From assembly GCA_026706165.1 (NCBI GenBank), contig JAPOZF010000120.1, positions 1 through 6,772 on the forward strand: a DNA stretch of 6,772 nt. Reading direction: 5' to 3'. The translations under genes and the position numbers were made by a program. Below the pieces are notes generated by a model. The model was not told the DNA's origin, did no database searches, and saw only the letters and a program-made list of their open reading frames with translations. The stretch is from Gemmatimonadota bacterium. Lineage in GTDB: Bacteria; Latescibacterota; UBA2968; UBA8231. The first letter of the stretch is position 1; every line of letters starts with the position of its first letter. Of this stretch, positions 6,371-6,772 are shown in pieces.

Positions 6371-6772
6371 GTGACCTTCGTCTCCTGTCGCAACCCACGC
6401 CTGCACTTCGCAGCCGCCCCGAGTGTCGGCGTTGGGCCGGGCTGCACCACCCCCCACCGGTTCCCCCTGCCGTCCGTTTCCCGGATCGCCGCCGCAGTCG
6501 GGGTCGCGCTGTTCGCCTGCCTGACGCCGAGCTGCGCACCCAGTCAGCACTCCCTGGTCGAATGGAGGTACAACTCCGCCGATGCCGGCAGCAGCCGCTT
6601 CGCCCCGATCGGGGAGATCGACAGCACCAATGTCGCCGACCTGCGGATGGTCTGGCGCTGGCGCGCCCCCGATCTGGAACTCCACCGCACCCGGGTTCTC
6701 GACAACGACGGCGGCGACAATCAGTGCACGCCGCTGATGGTCGGTGGTACTCTCTACGTCTCCACGCCGCTC
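6371..6772 (+). CDS. PQQ-dependent dehydrogenase (quinoprotein), N-terminal part, cut by window edge
   Basis: Only the first 134 residues are in view; the frame is open to the right edge. After a hydrophobic stretch IAAAVGVALFAC (39-50), the block VEWRYNSADAGSSRFAPIGE (63-82), then TNVADLRMVWRWRAP (86-100) and QCTPLMVGGTLYVSTPL (118-134), matches the opening of PQQ-dependent beta-propeller dehydrogenases of the glucose/alcohol dehydrogenase type. These oxidise alcohols or sugars in the periplasm and pass electrons to the respiratory chain. C50 (LFAC) or C55 (TPSC) could be a lipobox cysteine, making this a membrane-anchored lipoprotein. The stretch before the hydrophobic core is about 38 residues, long for a signal peptide, so the real start could be later, though no other good start codon is seen. 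Substrate cannot be told from this fragment. It starts 222 bp after the M81 gene and probably has its own promoter. Confidence 0.8.
   Translation, partial: MTFVSCRNPRLHFAAAPSVGVGPGCTTPHRFPLPSVSRIAAAVGVALFACLTPSCAPSQHSLVEWRYNSADAGSSRFAPIGEIDSTNVADLRMVWRWRAPDLELHRTRVLDNDGGDNQCTPLMVGGTLYVSTPL

Noticed and set aside
6146..6371. M81 and PQQ genes share a frame with no stop between them apart from the M81 TGA
   Set aside because: The M81 protein ends at the normal family C-terminus, the PQQ gene has its own ribosome site and export signal, and the linker contains a strong hairpin. Chance at high GC is enough.
4610..6685. A 691-codon minus-strand open frame covering the M81 gene
   Set aside because: The translation is Gly/Val/Arg-rich without recognisable domains, and it lies opposite a convincing M81 enzyme. 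It is a by-product of high GC.

Overview
This is a high-GC stretch of bacterial chromosome, about two thirds G+C by eye, densely packed with protein genes. No RNA gene, insertion sequence, phage gene or CRISPR array was seen. A probable PQQ-dependent quinoprotein with a lipoprotein-like N-terminus and a secreted beta-helix enzyme point to a Gram-negative organism. The gene mix would fit Acidobacteriota, Myxococcota, Gemmatimonadota or Planctomycetota, but no taxonomic marker is present and this is only a guess.

Layout. On the minus strand, reading from about 4.48 kb down to the left edge, are four genes: a small protein with HEAT-like repeats and a zinc ribbon (3885-4481); an L-aspartate dehydrogenase-like protein (3091-3888, GTG start overlapping the previous stop by 4 bp); a YhdH/AcuI-type acrylyl-CoA reductase-like MDR enzyme (2019-3002); and a large secreted right-handed beta-helix protein resembling GH141 glycoside hydrolases (left edge to 1958, C-terminus cut off). 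Gaps of 4 bp overlap, 88 bp and 60 bp allow one transcript, but only the first pair is clearly translationally coupled. A divergent intergenic region (4482-4666) separates this set from a plus-strand M81-family (MlrC-like) metallopeptidase (4667-6148). After a 222-bp intergenic stretch with a strong hairpin and a separate inverted repeat, the N-terminus of a probable PQQ-dependent dehydrogenase begins at 6371 and runs off the right edge.

Function. The genes do not form an obvious single pathway. They suggest breakdown of organic matter: carbohydrate side chains (GH141-like), peptides or amides (M81), acryloyl-CoA reduction (YhdH/AcuI) and aspartate/oxaloacetate/NAD metabolism (AspDH). I see no convincing new defence or mobile system. 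The least understood part is the HEAT/zinc-ribbon gene coupled to the AspDH-like gene.
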